From: Amycolatopsis pretoriensis
GTDB taxonomy: Bacteria; Actinomycetota; Actinomycetes; Mycobacteriales; Pseudonocardiaceae
Reading direction: 5' to 3'
NCBI RefSeq assembly: GCF_900107925.1
Contig: NZ_FNUJ01000002.1
Span: forward strand, 310,001-374,000
Length of the DNA: 64,000 nt
Shown here: positions 1 to 7,859 of the stretch, piece by piece
Layout: every line of letters starts with the position of its first letter
How positions within the stretch are numbered: the first letter of the stretch is position 1
Notes under the pieces: generated by a model
What the model saw: the letters and a program-made list of their open reading frames with translations, nothing else
Database searches by the model: none
What the model was told of the DNA's origin: nothing
Program-made: the position numbers and the translations under genes

Positions 1-323
1 AGGGGCAGTGCCACGTTCTCCAGGCACGTCAGCTCCGGAACGAGCTGGCCGAACTGGAACACGAAGCCGAAGTCGGTGCGGCGCAACGCCGATCGCGCGC
101 GGTCCGTCAGCACCGCGAGGTCCTCGCCCTGGTAGCGGACCGTGCCGTCGTCCGGCCGGACGATTCCGGCCAGGCAGTGCAGCAGCGTCGACTTGCCCGC
201 CCCCGACGGGCCCATCAGCGCCACGACCTCGCCCGCGCACACCCGCAGGCTCGCCGCCGTCAACGCGTCCGTGGGCCCGTACGCCTTCCGGACGCCGGCC
301 GCCTCCAGCAGCACGGTGCTCAC
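1..323 (-). CDS. ABC transporter ATP-binding protein (partial, 3' end outside window)
   Basis: Energises an ABC transporter or MacB/LolD-type exporter by ATP hydrolysis at the inner face of the membrane. Only about 107 N-terminal codons are present. A Walker A motif GPSGAGKST lies near residue 40 and the Q-loop region (FVFQFGQL) near residue 90; the signature and Walker B motifs are beyond the window edge. The GTG start overlaps the stop of the upstream PadR gene (GTGA), so the two are translationally coupled. PadR genes next to such ATPases commonly control export pumps; the substrate is unknown. Confidence 0.85.
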   Translation of the reverse strand, partial: MSTVLLEAAGVRKAYGPTDALTAASLRVCAGEVVALMGPSGAGKSTLLHCLAGIVRPDDGTVRYQGEDLAVLTDRARSALRRTDFGFVFQFGQLVPELTCLENVALP

Positions 324-841
324 GCGATCTCCTCCGCCAGCCGGTCGAGCCGGGCCGTGGTCAGCTCCAGCCAGCGGAGGTCGGCCTCCAGGTGGAACAG
401 CGCGTGGTCGCAGACCAGCTGGTCGACGAGGTCGCCGCCGGTCTTGCGACGGGTCAGCTCGCGCATCGCGTCGAGGTGGGCCGTGCGCTGGACGTCGAGG
501 ACGTCGGCGGCCGGCCGCCCGGACAGCAGCGCGAGCACCACCTTCGTGTAGAGCGTGTTCTGCAGGTACGCCTCGGGTTTCTCCGGGGTCGCCAGCCACG
601 TGCCGACGTCGGCGACCCCGGCCTCGGTGATCGCGTACCGCTTCCGCTCCGGCCCGCCGCCCGCCTCGGTGCCGTCGGCCTCCACGAGCCCCTGCTTCAG
701 CAGCCGGGCCAGGGTCGAATAGACCTGGCCGTAGTGGACGCGCCGGTCGTGGCCGAACCGGTCGTCGTAGGCGCGCTTCAGGTCGTAGCCGTGGCGCGGC
801 CCGTTCTCCAGCAACCCGAGCAGGGTGTGTCCGATCGACAT
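320..841 (-). CDS. PadR family transcriptional regulator
   Basis: 173-residue winged-helix repressor. Residues 1-80 carry the PadR fold (LLGLLENGPRHGYDLK, then VYSTLARLLKQGLVE) and the C-terminal half is a helical dimerisation region. It overlaps the downstream ABC ATPase start by 4 nt, so it probably represses that transporter and itself. A near-perfect palindrome lies 9 to 27 nt upstream of its ATG (850-868), fitting autoregulation. The ligand is unknown. Confidence 0.88.
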   Translation of the reverse strand: MSIGHTLLGLLENGPRHGYDLKRAYDDRFGHDRRVHYGQVYSTLARLLKQGLVEADGTEAGGGPERKRYAITEAGVADVGTWLATPEKPEAYLQNTLYTKVVLALLSGRPAADVLDVQRTAHLDAMRELTRRKTGGDLVDQLVCDHALFHLEADLRWLELTTARLDRLAEEIA

Positions 842-849
842 GTACCGAA

Positions 850-868
850 CTGTACACGAGGTGTATAG
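850..868. promoter_or_regulatory. candidate PadR operator
   Basis: TACAC-GAG-GTGTA is a perfect 5-3-5 inverted repeat at 853-865. It extends by two further pairs (CT/AG) across one mismatch, giving a 19-bp palindrome just upstream of the padR ATG. A second repeat, TGTAC-N6-GTACA at 841-856, overlaps it. PadR proteins typically bind short palindromes over their own promoter. The assignment is positional. Confidence 0.5.
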
Positions 869-884
869 CCGGAGTGCATAGTGC

Positions 885-1724
885 TCACCCGATCAGGGTG
901 CGCAGCGGCGTCACGGGCCGTCCGAGCAGGTCTTCGAGGTCCGGAGAAGTGACAGCGAACTCGCCCCGGCGGGCGGCGCGGAACATGCCGAGCAGCAGCG
1001 TGGCCCGGTCCGCCGGGACGCCGTGCGCGACCAGGCCGGCCACCCACTCCTCGTCCTCGGCGACCACCCGGCGGATCGTGCGCCCGGTGACCTCGCCCAG
1101 CAGGTCCGCGACGTCGGCGAGGTCGTGCGCGACCGGCGCGGTCAACGGCGGCGTCGGGCCGTCGAACCGGCCCTCGTCCGCCAGGATGACCGCCGCGACC
1201 TCCGCGAGATCGGCGTGCGCGGTCCACGACACGGGCCCGTCCGCGGGCGCGACCAGCTCCCCGGTTTCCCGCGCCCGGCCGATCAGCAGCGGAACGGTGC
1301 TCGCGTAGAAACCGTTGCGCAGCGCGGTGTACACCCCCGCGGCCAGGTGCCGCTCGGTCGCCGCGTGGTCGGGCATCGGCGCGAACAGCGAGTCTTCGGC
1401 CGCCGCTTGGTGACTCGTGTAGAGGACGCGCTTGGCACCCGCGTCCCGCGCGGCGTCGATCGCCGCGGCATGACGGCGAACGGCCGTCTCCCCCGTTTCG
1501 TCCGTCGAGACGACGAGGACCTGCGAAGCGCCTTCGAACGCGTGAGCCAGCGACTCCGGATCGGCGAAGTCGCCGCGCCGGACCCGCACGCCGCGTTCGG
1601 CGAGGCCGGCGGCCCGGCCGGGCTCTCGCACGCTGACGCCGACTTGGTCGGCCGGCACGCGCCGAAGCAGTTCCTCGACGACCTGCGAGCCCAGCTTGCC
1701 GGTTCCCCCGGTGATCACGATCAT
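885..1724 (-). CDS. NmrA-like NAD(P)-binding protein (atypical SDR)
   Basis: 279-residue single-domain Rossmann protein of the NmrA/SDR type. It opens with the dinucleotide motif GGTGKLG (about residues 7-13), and the YTS segment near residue 110 lacks the classical YxxxK pair, as in NmrA-like reductases and redox sensors. The ATG at 1724 is chosen over one 39 nt upstream because it opens directly on the MIVITGGTGK strand, and the longer start would overlap the operator at 1754-1770. It is divergent from a TetR gene that probably controls it. Likely an NADPH-dependent quinone or ketone reductase, or a sensor. Confidence 0.82.
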   Translation of the reverse strand: MIVITGGTGKLGSQVVEELLRRVPADQVGVSVREPGRAAGLAERGVRVRRGDFADPESLAHAFEGASQVLVVSTDETGETAVRRHAAAIDAARDAGAKRVLYTSHQAAAEDSLFAPMPDHAATERHLAAGVYTALRNGFYASTVPLLIGRARETGELVAPADGPVSWTAHADLAEVAAVILADEGRFDGPTPPLTAPVAHDLADVADLLGEVTGRTIRRVVAEDEEWVAGLVAHGVPADRATLLLGMFRAARRGEFAVTSPDLEDLLGRPVTPLRTLIG

Positions 1725-1753
1725 GGTCAGCTCCTCGAGTTGGTTACCGATGA

Positions 1754-1770
1754 TACTAACCACGTTAGTA
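1754..1770. promoter_or_regulatory. candidate TetR operator in divergent promoter
   Basis: TACTAAC-CAC-GTTAGTA is a perfect 7-3-7 inverted repeat. It lies 30 nt before the NmrA-like start and 34 nt before the TetR ATG. This placement lets one bound dimer block both divergent promoters, the usual TetR arrangement. Confidence 0.6.
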
Positions 1771-1804
1771 CCACTGATAGCAAGTGTGAGTTACCATCGA
1801 AACC

Positions 1805-2428
1805 ATGACGAAAGACCGGAGTGAGACGCGGATCCACCTCCTCGAGACCGCCGCGCGGCTCCTGCACGACAAAGGCGCGGCCGCGCTCACCATCCGCGCG
1901 GTCGCCCAGGCCGCCGGCCTGCAGGCCCCCGCGCTCTACCGGTTCTTCGAGGACAAGGACGCGCTGCTCGACGCCGTCGCCGAGCACGTCTTCGCCGCCT
2001 ACGTCAGCACGAAGACCGCCGACGAGGACGGCGACCCGGTCGACGACCTCCGGGCGGGCTGGCTCGCGCACATCGGCTTCGGCCTGGCCAATCCGGCCCT
2101 GTTCGGCCTGCTCGTGACGCCGGGCCGGACGTCCCCGGCGGCCGAGGCCGGCCTCGCGGTCCTGCGTGCCCGGGTGCACCGGGTCGCGGAGACCGGCCGG
2201 CTCCGCGTCCCCGAAGCCCTCGCGGTCGAGCTGATCCACGCCGCGGGCACCGGCGCCGTGCTCACCCTGCTCACGCGGCCTGCCGACGGCCTCGCCGACG
2301 CCCTGTACGAGGCCGTCGCGGCCCGGATCCTGACCGACGCGCCGGCCCCGTCCGCCGGCCCGCCGGAGCTGCCGATGCTCACCGGCGCCGAGCGCGCACT
2401 GCTCCGGGAGTGGCTCGACCGCGGCTGA
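1805..2428 (+). CDS. TetR/AcrR family transcriptional regulator
   Basis: 207-residue repressor. The N-terminal helix-turn-helix spans about residues 25-50 (LTIRAVAQAAGL, then ALYRFFEDKDALL). The rest is the variable all-helical ligand domain. It is transcribed away from the NmrA-like gene across an 80-nt gap with a palindromic operator, so it most likely regulates that gene and itself. The ligand is unknown. A GGGGAC/GTCCCC hairpin at 2486-2503 follows it and also lies just before the next gene's ribosome-binding site. Confidence 0.9.
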   Translation: MTKDRSETRIHLLETAARLLHDKGAAALTIRAVAQAAGLQAPALYRFFEDKDALLDAVAEHVFAAYVSTKTADEDGDPVDDLRAGWLAHIGFGLANPALFGLLVTPGRTSPAAEAGLAVLRARVHRVAETGRLRVPEALAVELIHAAGTGAVLTLLTRPADGLADALYEAVAARILTDAPAPSAGPPELPMLTGAERALLREWLDRG

Positions 2429-2520
2429 GCGGTTCGTGTGCATTTTCCGTCTCGATGTAACAACTATCGGACTTCCGGCGCCATAGGGGACGGTCCGGTC
2501 CCCGCGCACCAGGAGTCCGC

Positions 2521-4811
2521 ATGATGCCTTTCCCGTTCCCCCGAAGATCGCGCCGCACGCTGGCCGCGGCGGTCGTCGTGCCGGTCACCGCGGCGTTGGC
2601 GGTGGCCCTCGCGCCACCCGCCGCCGCCGTTCCCACCGGCTTCGCCGACACCGTCGCGATCGGCGGCCTGACCTCGCCGACCGCCGCGGCGTTCGCGCCC
2701 GACGGCCGGGTGTTCGTGGCCGAGAAGAGCGGCCTGGTCAAGGTCTTCGACTCCCTCGCCGACCCGACGGCGACGGTGTTCGCCGACCTGCGGACGCCGA
2801 CCCAGGACTTCTGGGATCGCGGCCTGCTCGGCCTCGCCGTCGACCCCGCGTTCCCCGCGCGGCCGTACGTCTACGTCTCCTACACGCTCGACGCCGCACC
2901 CGGCGGCACTGCGCCGCGGTGGGGCGACACGTGCCCGACCCCGCCGGGCGCGACCGACCAGGGCTGCGTCGTCACCGGCCGGGTCTCCCGGCTCACCATG
3001 GGCCCGGACGGCACCGCCGCCAACGAGAAACCCCTGGTCACCGGCTGGTGCCAGCAGTTCCCGAGCCACTCGGTGGGCGCGCTGGCCTTCGGGCCGGACG
3101 GCGCGCTGTACGCGGGCGGCGGCGACGGCGCCAGCTTCAACTACGCCGACTACGGCCAGACCGGCAACCCCTGCGCCGACCCGCCGTCCCCCGCCGGGAC
3201 GAACCTCGCCCCGCCCAACGCCGAGGGCGGCGCGCTGCGGTCGCAGTCCCCCGCCGCGCGGCCGGGCAGCCCGTGCTCCTCAACGGCACGCTGCTGCGCA
3301 TCGACCCCGACACCGGCGACGGCCTGCCCGGCAACCCCTTCGCGAGCAGCTCCGACGCCAACGCCCGCCGCGTGATCGCCTACGGCGCCCGCAACCAGTT
3401 CCGGTTCGGGTTCCGGCCGGGGACCGGCGAGCTGTGGGCCGGCGACGTCGGCTGGAACACCTGGGAGGAGATCAACCGCGTCCCGAACGCCGGGGACGCG
3501 GTGGCCGAGAACTTCGGCTGGCCGTGCTTCGAAGGCACCGCGCGCCAAGCCGGCTACGACGGCGCCAACCTGGACCGCTGCGAATCCCTGTACACCGCCG
3601 GCGGGCAGACCGCGCCGTTCTACGCCTACAACCACAACGCCAAGGTCGTCGCGGGCGACCCGTGCCCGACCGGCGGCTCGTCGATCAGCGGGATCGCCTT
3701 CGAGTCGGGCAGCAACTACCCCGCCGCGTACGCCGGCGCGCTGTTCTTCGCCGACTCGTCGCGCGGGTGCATCTGGGCGATGCAGACGGCGAACGGCCAG
3801 CCCAGCCCGAGCCGCCTGGTGCCGTTCGTGACCGGCGCGAGCACGCCGGTGCAGGTGCTCACCGGACCCGGCGGCGACCTCTTCTACGTCGCGCTGGGCA
3901 GCGGCGAGCTGCGGCGCGTGACCTACCCGGGCGGCACCAACCGGCCGCCGGTCGCCGCGGCCACGGCGACGCCGTCGAGCGGTCCGGCCCCGCTGACCGT
4001 GCACTTCGACGGCACCGGATCCACCGATCCGGACGCCGGGGACGTGCTGTCCTACGCCTGGGACCTCGACGCCGACGGCGCGTACGACGACTCCTCGGCC
4101 GCCCAGCCCACGTGGACCTACACCGCGGCGGCCGCGGTCGACGCCGGGCTGCGGGTGACCGACTCCCACGGCGCGACCGCGACCACGACGGTCCGCGTGA
4201 CCGTCGGGACCCCGGCCGGGCTCGACCCGGTCCCGGTCATCGACACGCCCGCCGCGGCGCTGACCTGGTCGGTGGGCCAGACCATCGCGTTCTCCGGCCG
4301 CGCGATCGACGCCCAGGACGGCGACCTGCCGCCTTCGGCGCTGTCGTGGCGGCTCGCGATCCGACACTGCGCGGCCAACGGCACCTGCCACACGCACAAC
4401 GTCCAGGACTTCCCGGGCGTCGCGGCGGGCACGTTCGTCGCCCCGGACCACGAGTACCCGTCGTACCTGCAGCTCACGGTGACGGCGACGGACTCGACGG
4501 GCCGCACCGGGTCCAAGACGATCGACCTGCAGCCGAAGACGGTCACGCTGAACTTCACGTCCAGCCCCAACCAGGCGCTGCTGACGGTGGGCGGGACGCA
4601 GCAGCGGACACCGTTCTCCCGGACGGTGATCGCCGGTTCGACGAATTCGATCAGCGCGGACAGCCCGCAGAACCTGCCGCCGCTCAACCTCAAGTACGCC
4701 TTCTCGAGCTGGGCGCACGGCGGGGCGCGGACGCAGAACATCGTCGCGCCGTCGACTTCCGCGACCTACCAGGCGAAGTACCGGCTCTGCTGGCTGCTGC
4801 AGCCCTGCTGA
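2521..4811 (+). pseudogene. secreted PQQ-type sugar dehydrogenase with PKD domain, frameshifted
   Basis: Reading begins at the ATG at 2521 after an AGGAG site. A Sec signal peptide (about residues 1-36) is followed by a glucose/sorbosone dehydrogenase beta-propeller (to about residue 475), a PKD domain (about 478-560) and a C-terminal Ig-like region (to about 763). Frame is lost between about 3241 and 3262: the start frame reads NAEGGALRSQSP, and the following sequence (AAGQPVLLNGTLLRIDPDTG) continues only in another frame. One missing C in the run near 3247-3251 would join the two halves perfectly. It is either a sequencing error or a recent inactivation. If intact, the product would oxidise sugars outside the cell and bind surfaces through PKD. 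Confidence 0.8.
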
Positions 4812-4817
4812 GCGGTC

Positions 4818-4844
4818 GACCCGGCCCCGTCGCGGGGCCGGGTC
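4818..4844. terminator. bidirectional terminator hairpin
   Basis: GACCCGGCCCC and GGGGCCGGGTC form a perfect 11-bp stem around the loop GTCGC. It lies between the converging sugar dehydrogenase and sigma-factor genes, overlapping the latter's stop. Confidence 0.7.
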
Positions 4845-6111
4845 AGCCCTCGGGCTCCTTCGTCTTCTCCGCCTTCTTCGACTCTTTCGCGGCCGACTTC
4901 GAAGCCTGCTTCGACTCCTTCGCAGCCGACTTCGAAGCCTGCTTCGCCTCTTTCGCCGCCTGCTTGTCGTCGGTGACCGAACCGTCGGATCCGGTCGTTT
5001 CGGCCGATCCGCCGGCCGCCTCCGCGGACGACTCCGCCGTGGGCGGCACCGACGTGAGCTGCGCCCCGGAGGTGGTCCCCCGGTCGCCGCCGGCCGGTAC
5101 GCCCGCCGCGGGCCGGCCCGGAACCGGTTGCGTCGTCGTGCCTTCCGCGCGGGGAGCCGACGACGACGGCGGCGCGACGTCGGACGTGCTGGCGCCGATG
5201 GTCACCGTGGTCACCAGCGCCGCGCTCGCGGCGGCCACCTTCGCCGCGGTGGCCCACGAAAGGACGGACGCGCCGGTGCCGGCGGCGGCGCCCGACGACG
5301 CACCGGTCGCGGTCGCGGTCAGCCAGTGCGTCACGACCGGGATGCCGAGGATGAGCGGGGCGACGGTCGCGGGCAGCTCGGCGTTGAGCTCTTTGAGGCC
5401 GGTGGCGAGCTTCCGGCAGTCCGCGCAGCGGTCCAGGTGGCTGGCGATCCGGTGGCCCTTGTGGTCGCCGACGCCGTCACGCACCCACCGCGCGAGCTGG
5501 CCGGAGATGACCCGGCAGTTGCGGCGCCGGGCCTCGGGGACGTGCTGGTCCAGGTAGGCCTGCCGCAAGCCTTCGCGGGCGCGGTAGGCCAGCGCGGCGA
5601 CGCTGTTGGGCGTCATGCCGAGGTCTTCGGCGATCCGGGAGGGCGACTCGCCCTCGATTTCGGTGCGCCACAGCACGGTCCGCCACCGCTCCGGCAGGCT
5701 CGCGAACGCGCCCGCGGCGACGCTGCCGTGCAGCCGGCTGTCCACGGGCTCGTCGCTGCCCTCACTCGGCAGGACGTCCGGGACCTCGGCGACCAGCGAC
5801 ACCGCGGAATCGCGCCGGCGCCAGCTGATCATCGTGTTCCGGATCGTCGTCAGCAGGTAGGGCCGGAATTCTTCGTCCGGGCCCTCGCCGGCACGCAGGA
5901 TCCGCAGTACGCGGGTGAACCCTTCGGCGATGAGGTCGTCCCGCTCCGCTTCGCCGGACGCGATCGCGGCCGCCACCCGGCGGGCCGCGACCAGGTGCCG
6001 GTCGTAGAGCCGGCCGTACGCGGCGAGATCCCCGTTGCGCACCGCCTGGATCAAGACCGCGTCGCTCGGGACGTCCGTCGTCCCGGCCACCGCCGGTGCC
6101 ACCTCGGTCAC
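4843..6111 (-). CDS. ECF-like sigma-70 factor with C-terminal zinc-finger and membrane extension
   Basis: 422 residues from a GTG start at 6111, chosen because a GAGGGGG site lies about 5 nt upstream; an in-frame ATG at 6207 would add 32 unlikely residues. Region 2 spans about 15-100, with the core-binding segment AYGRLYDRHL. Region 4 spans about 130-190 (FASLPERWRTVLWRTEIEG). An H-x3-C-x2-C zinc-finger motif (HLDRCADC, near residue 229) and a hydrophobic segment near 280-305 follow, as in anti-sigma factors. The tail is Ser/Pro-rich and then has Lys/Ala/Glu repeats (KQASKSAAKES twice). It probably carries its own anti-sigma module and may be membrane-tethered. Confidence 0.85.
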   Translation of the reverse strand: MTEVAPAVAGTTDVPSDAVLIQAVRNGDLAAYGRLYDRHLVAARRVAAAIASGEAERDDLIAEGFTRVLRILRAGEGPDEEFRPYLLTTIRNTMISWRRRDSAVSLVAEVPDVLPSEGSDEPVDSRLHGSVAAGAFASLPERWRTVLWRTEIEGESPSRIAEDLGMTPNSVAALAYRAREGLRQAYLDQHVPEARRRNCRVISGQLARWVRDGVGDHKGHRIASHLDRCADCRKLATGLKELNAELPATVAPLILGIPVVTHWLTATATGASSGAAAGTGASVLSWATAAKVAAASAALVTTVTIGASTSDVAPPSSSAPRAEGTTTQPVPGRPAAGVPAGGDRGTTSGAQLTSVPPTAESSAEAAGGSAETTGSDGSVTDDKQAAKEAKQASKSAAKESKQASKSAAKESKKAEKTKEPEG

Positions 6112-6395
6112 CCACACCCCCTCGCCCGTGCGCTTGCACGTGCAGAACGTCCCGCGATAGTCGTCCAACGAGAGGCCCGGCGCAAGGTTTTGGCGCCGAA
6201 AGCCCATTTTCTTCCGCGGTGAGTGTCCCGCACCCCCGTCTTGTCAGGTGACTGAGCACTCCGGCGCCGGTTCGTCCCGGCCCGCTCGCCCATCGTTGCC
6301 CCGGCGCCGCCGCCCCGGTAGAGACGAAGGGCGGTGGCCACCGCATCCTCGTCCACTGTGGACGGTCGTCGTCCACCACCAGGAGGGTCTCCGAA

Positions 6396-7784
6396 ATGCG
6401 CAGAGCCGTCTGCCTGCTGCTGGCCTTGCTCCTCCCCGCCGTCGTCGCTACCGGCGTGGCCGCGGCCGCTCCCGCGCCCACCGTCACGCCGGTGCCCGCG
6501 AACGCCGGCAAGGGCTGGCCGGTCAGCGGCGCCCAAGGCGTCCTCGACCTCGCCGCCCGCGGGTACGTCGAACAGGAATACCTGCTGTCCGGGCAGGCCG
6601 ACACCTACGCGCAGGACGGCCTGTGGACCGACGACGGCCGATGGGCAACGCACGTCGCCACCACCGGAAACCCGTACACCACGCGGATGGTCGTCGTGCG
6701 GCCGGACAACCCGGCGCGGTTCAACGGCACGGTGGTGATCGAGTGGCTGAACGTCAGCTTCGGCGTCGACATCCCGGTCGACTTCTCCCAGTCGTACGAG
6801 CACTTCGTCCGCGAGGGCTACACGTACATCGGTGTGACGACGCAGAAAGCCGGGGCCGACAAGCTGAAGAGCCTCGACCCGGCCCGGTACGCCGCCGTGG
6901 ACCTCAGCTCCGACGCGCTCTCCTACGACGTGTTTTCGCAGGCCGCACAGGCGGTCCGGACGCATCCGGAACTGCTCGGCGGCCGCGGCCCGGCGGTCGT
7001 CCTCGGCACCGGGCACTCGCAGTCCGCGTTGCGCCTGACCACCTATGCGAACGCTGTTCAACCAGTGCGCGGGGCCTACGACGGCCTGATGATCCACGGC
7101 CGGGCGGCCCTCGCGGCCCCGATCGGCGACGGCGTCCTCGGCCCGCTGTCCGCGCACATCCGCACCGACTTGACCGTGCCGGTGTTCGTGCTGCAGTCGG
7201 AGACCGACGTCGTCGCCTCGAACTCCGTCCGGCAGGACACCGCGCGGGTCCGCACCTGGGAGGTCGCCGGCACGGCGCACGCCGACCAGTACGGGCTCGA
7301 TCTCTACAACGCGGCCAACGCCCGGGACCGGTCGATCAACGACGGCGCGCCCACGACCTGCGACAAACCCGTGAACAGCATGACGTTCCGGTACTCGGAG
7401 AACGCGGCGTTCGCGCACCTCGACCGCTGGGCCCGCGGCGGCGCGGCCCCGCCGGTGGCACCGCCGATTTCGTTGCTGCTGGGCCTGTTCATCGTTCGTG
7501 ACGGCGACCAGAACGCGGTGGGCGGCATCCGCCTGCCCGACTTCGACGCCCCGGTCGCCGCCTACTCCCCCAACAACAGCGGCGGCAACGTGCCGGGGGC
7601 GTGCCTGTTGCTCGGGACGACGACACCGTTGGCGGCGGCCCGGATCCGGCAGCTCTACCCGGATCACGCCGCGTACGTCGCGAAGTTCACCGCCGCGGCG
7701 GATCGGGCGCTGCGGGCCGGGTACCTGCTCCCGGCCGACCGCGACGAAGCCGTGGCCCGCGCGCGGACGGCGCCGATCCCGTGA
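6396..7784 (+). CDS. secreted alpha/beta-hydrolase domain protein
   Basis: 462-residue exported protein with a Sec signal peptide (about residues 1-25, ending AAAAPA). The body resembles the alpha/beta-hydrolase family PF20091. The nucleophile motif GHSQS is near residue 206, a candidate acid residue sits in SETDVV near 269 and a catalytic His in GTAHADQ near 295. An esterase- or lactonase-type hydrolysis is expected outside the cell; the substrate is unknown. It is divergent from the sigma-factor gene across 284 nt in which no clear motif was seen. Confidence 0.78.
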   Translation: MRRAVCLLLALLLPAVVATGVAAAAPAPTVTPVPANAGKGWPVSGAQGVLDLAARGYVEQEYLLSGQADTYAQDGLWTDDGRWATHVATTGNPYTTRMVVVRPDNPARFNGTVVIEWLNVSFGVDIPVDFSQSYEHFVREGYTYIGVTTQKAGADKLKSLDPARYAAVDLSSDALSYDVFSQAAQAVRTHPELLGGRGPAVVLGTGHSQSALRLTTYANAVQPVRGAYDGLMIHGRAALAAPIGDGVLGPLSAHIRTDLTVPVFVLQSETDVVASNSVRQDTARVRTWEVAGTAHADQYGLDLYNAANARDRSINDGAPTTCDKPVNSMTFRYSENAAFAHLDRWARGGAAPPVAPPISLLLGLFIVRDGDQNAVGGIRLPDFDAPVAAYSPNNSGGNVPGACLLLGTTTPLAAARIRQLYPDHAAYVAKFTAAADRALRAGYLLPADRDEAVARARTAPIP

Positions 7785-7813
7785 CCCGCCCTTGCGTCAA
7801 GGCGGCCCAGGGC

Positions 7814-7835
7814 CTAGAACTATAACGTGTTCTAG
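7814..7835. promoter_or_regulatory. KstR-like box upstream of acyl-CoA ligase
   Basis: Positions 7821-7834 read TATAACGTGTTCTA, an exact match to the KstR consensus TnnAACnnGTTnnA of cholesterol-degradation regulons. The same stretch contains a 7-8-7 inverted repeat CTAGAAC/GTTCTAG. It lies 25 nt before the ligase ATG, a position suited to repression. Binding by KstR or another TetR protein is inferred. Confidence 0.55.
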
Positions 7836-7859
7836 TTCGACGGCGGGGAAGGGACTCCG

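Noticed and set aside
2486-2503. GGGGAC/GTCCCC hairpin as a terminator of the TetR gene
   Set aside because: Only a 6-bp stem, and it lies close to the next gene's ribosome-binding site; role undecided, so not listed separately.
3150-4718. Long open minus-strand frame opposite the sugar dehydrogenase
   Set aside because: Arg/Gly/Val-rich translation without domains; it is the antisense shadow of a GC-rich gene, and the plus strand has clear dehydrogenase and PKD domains.
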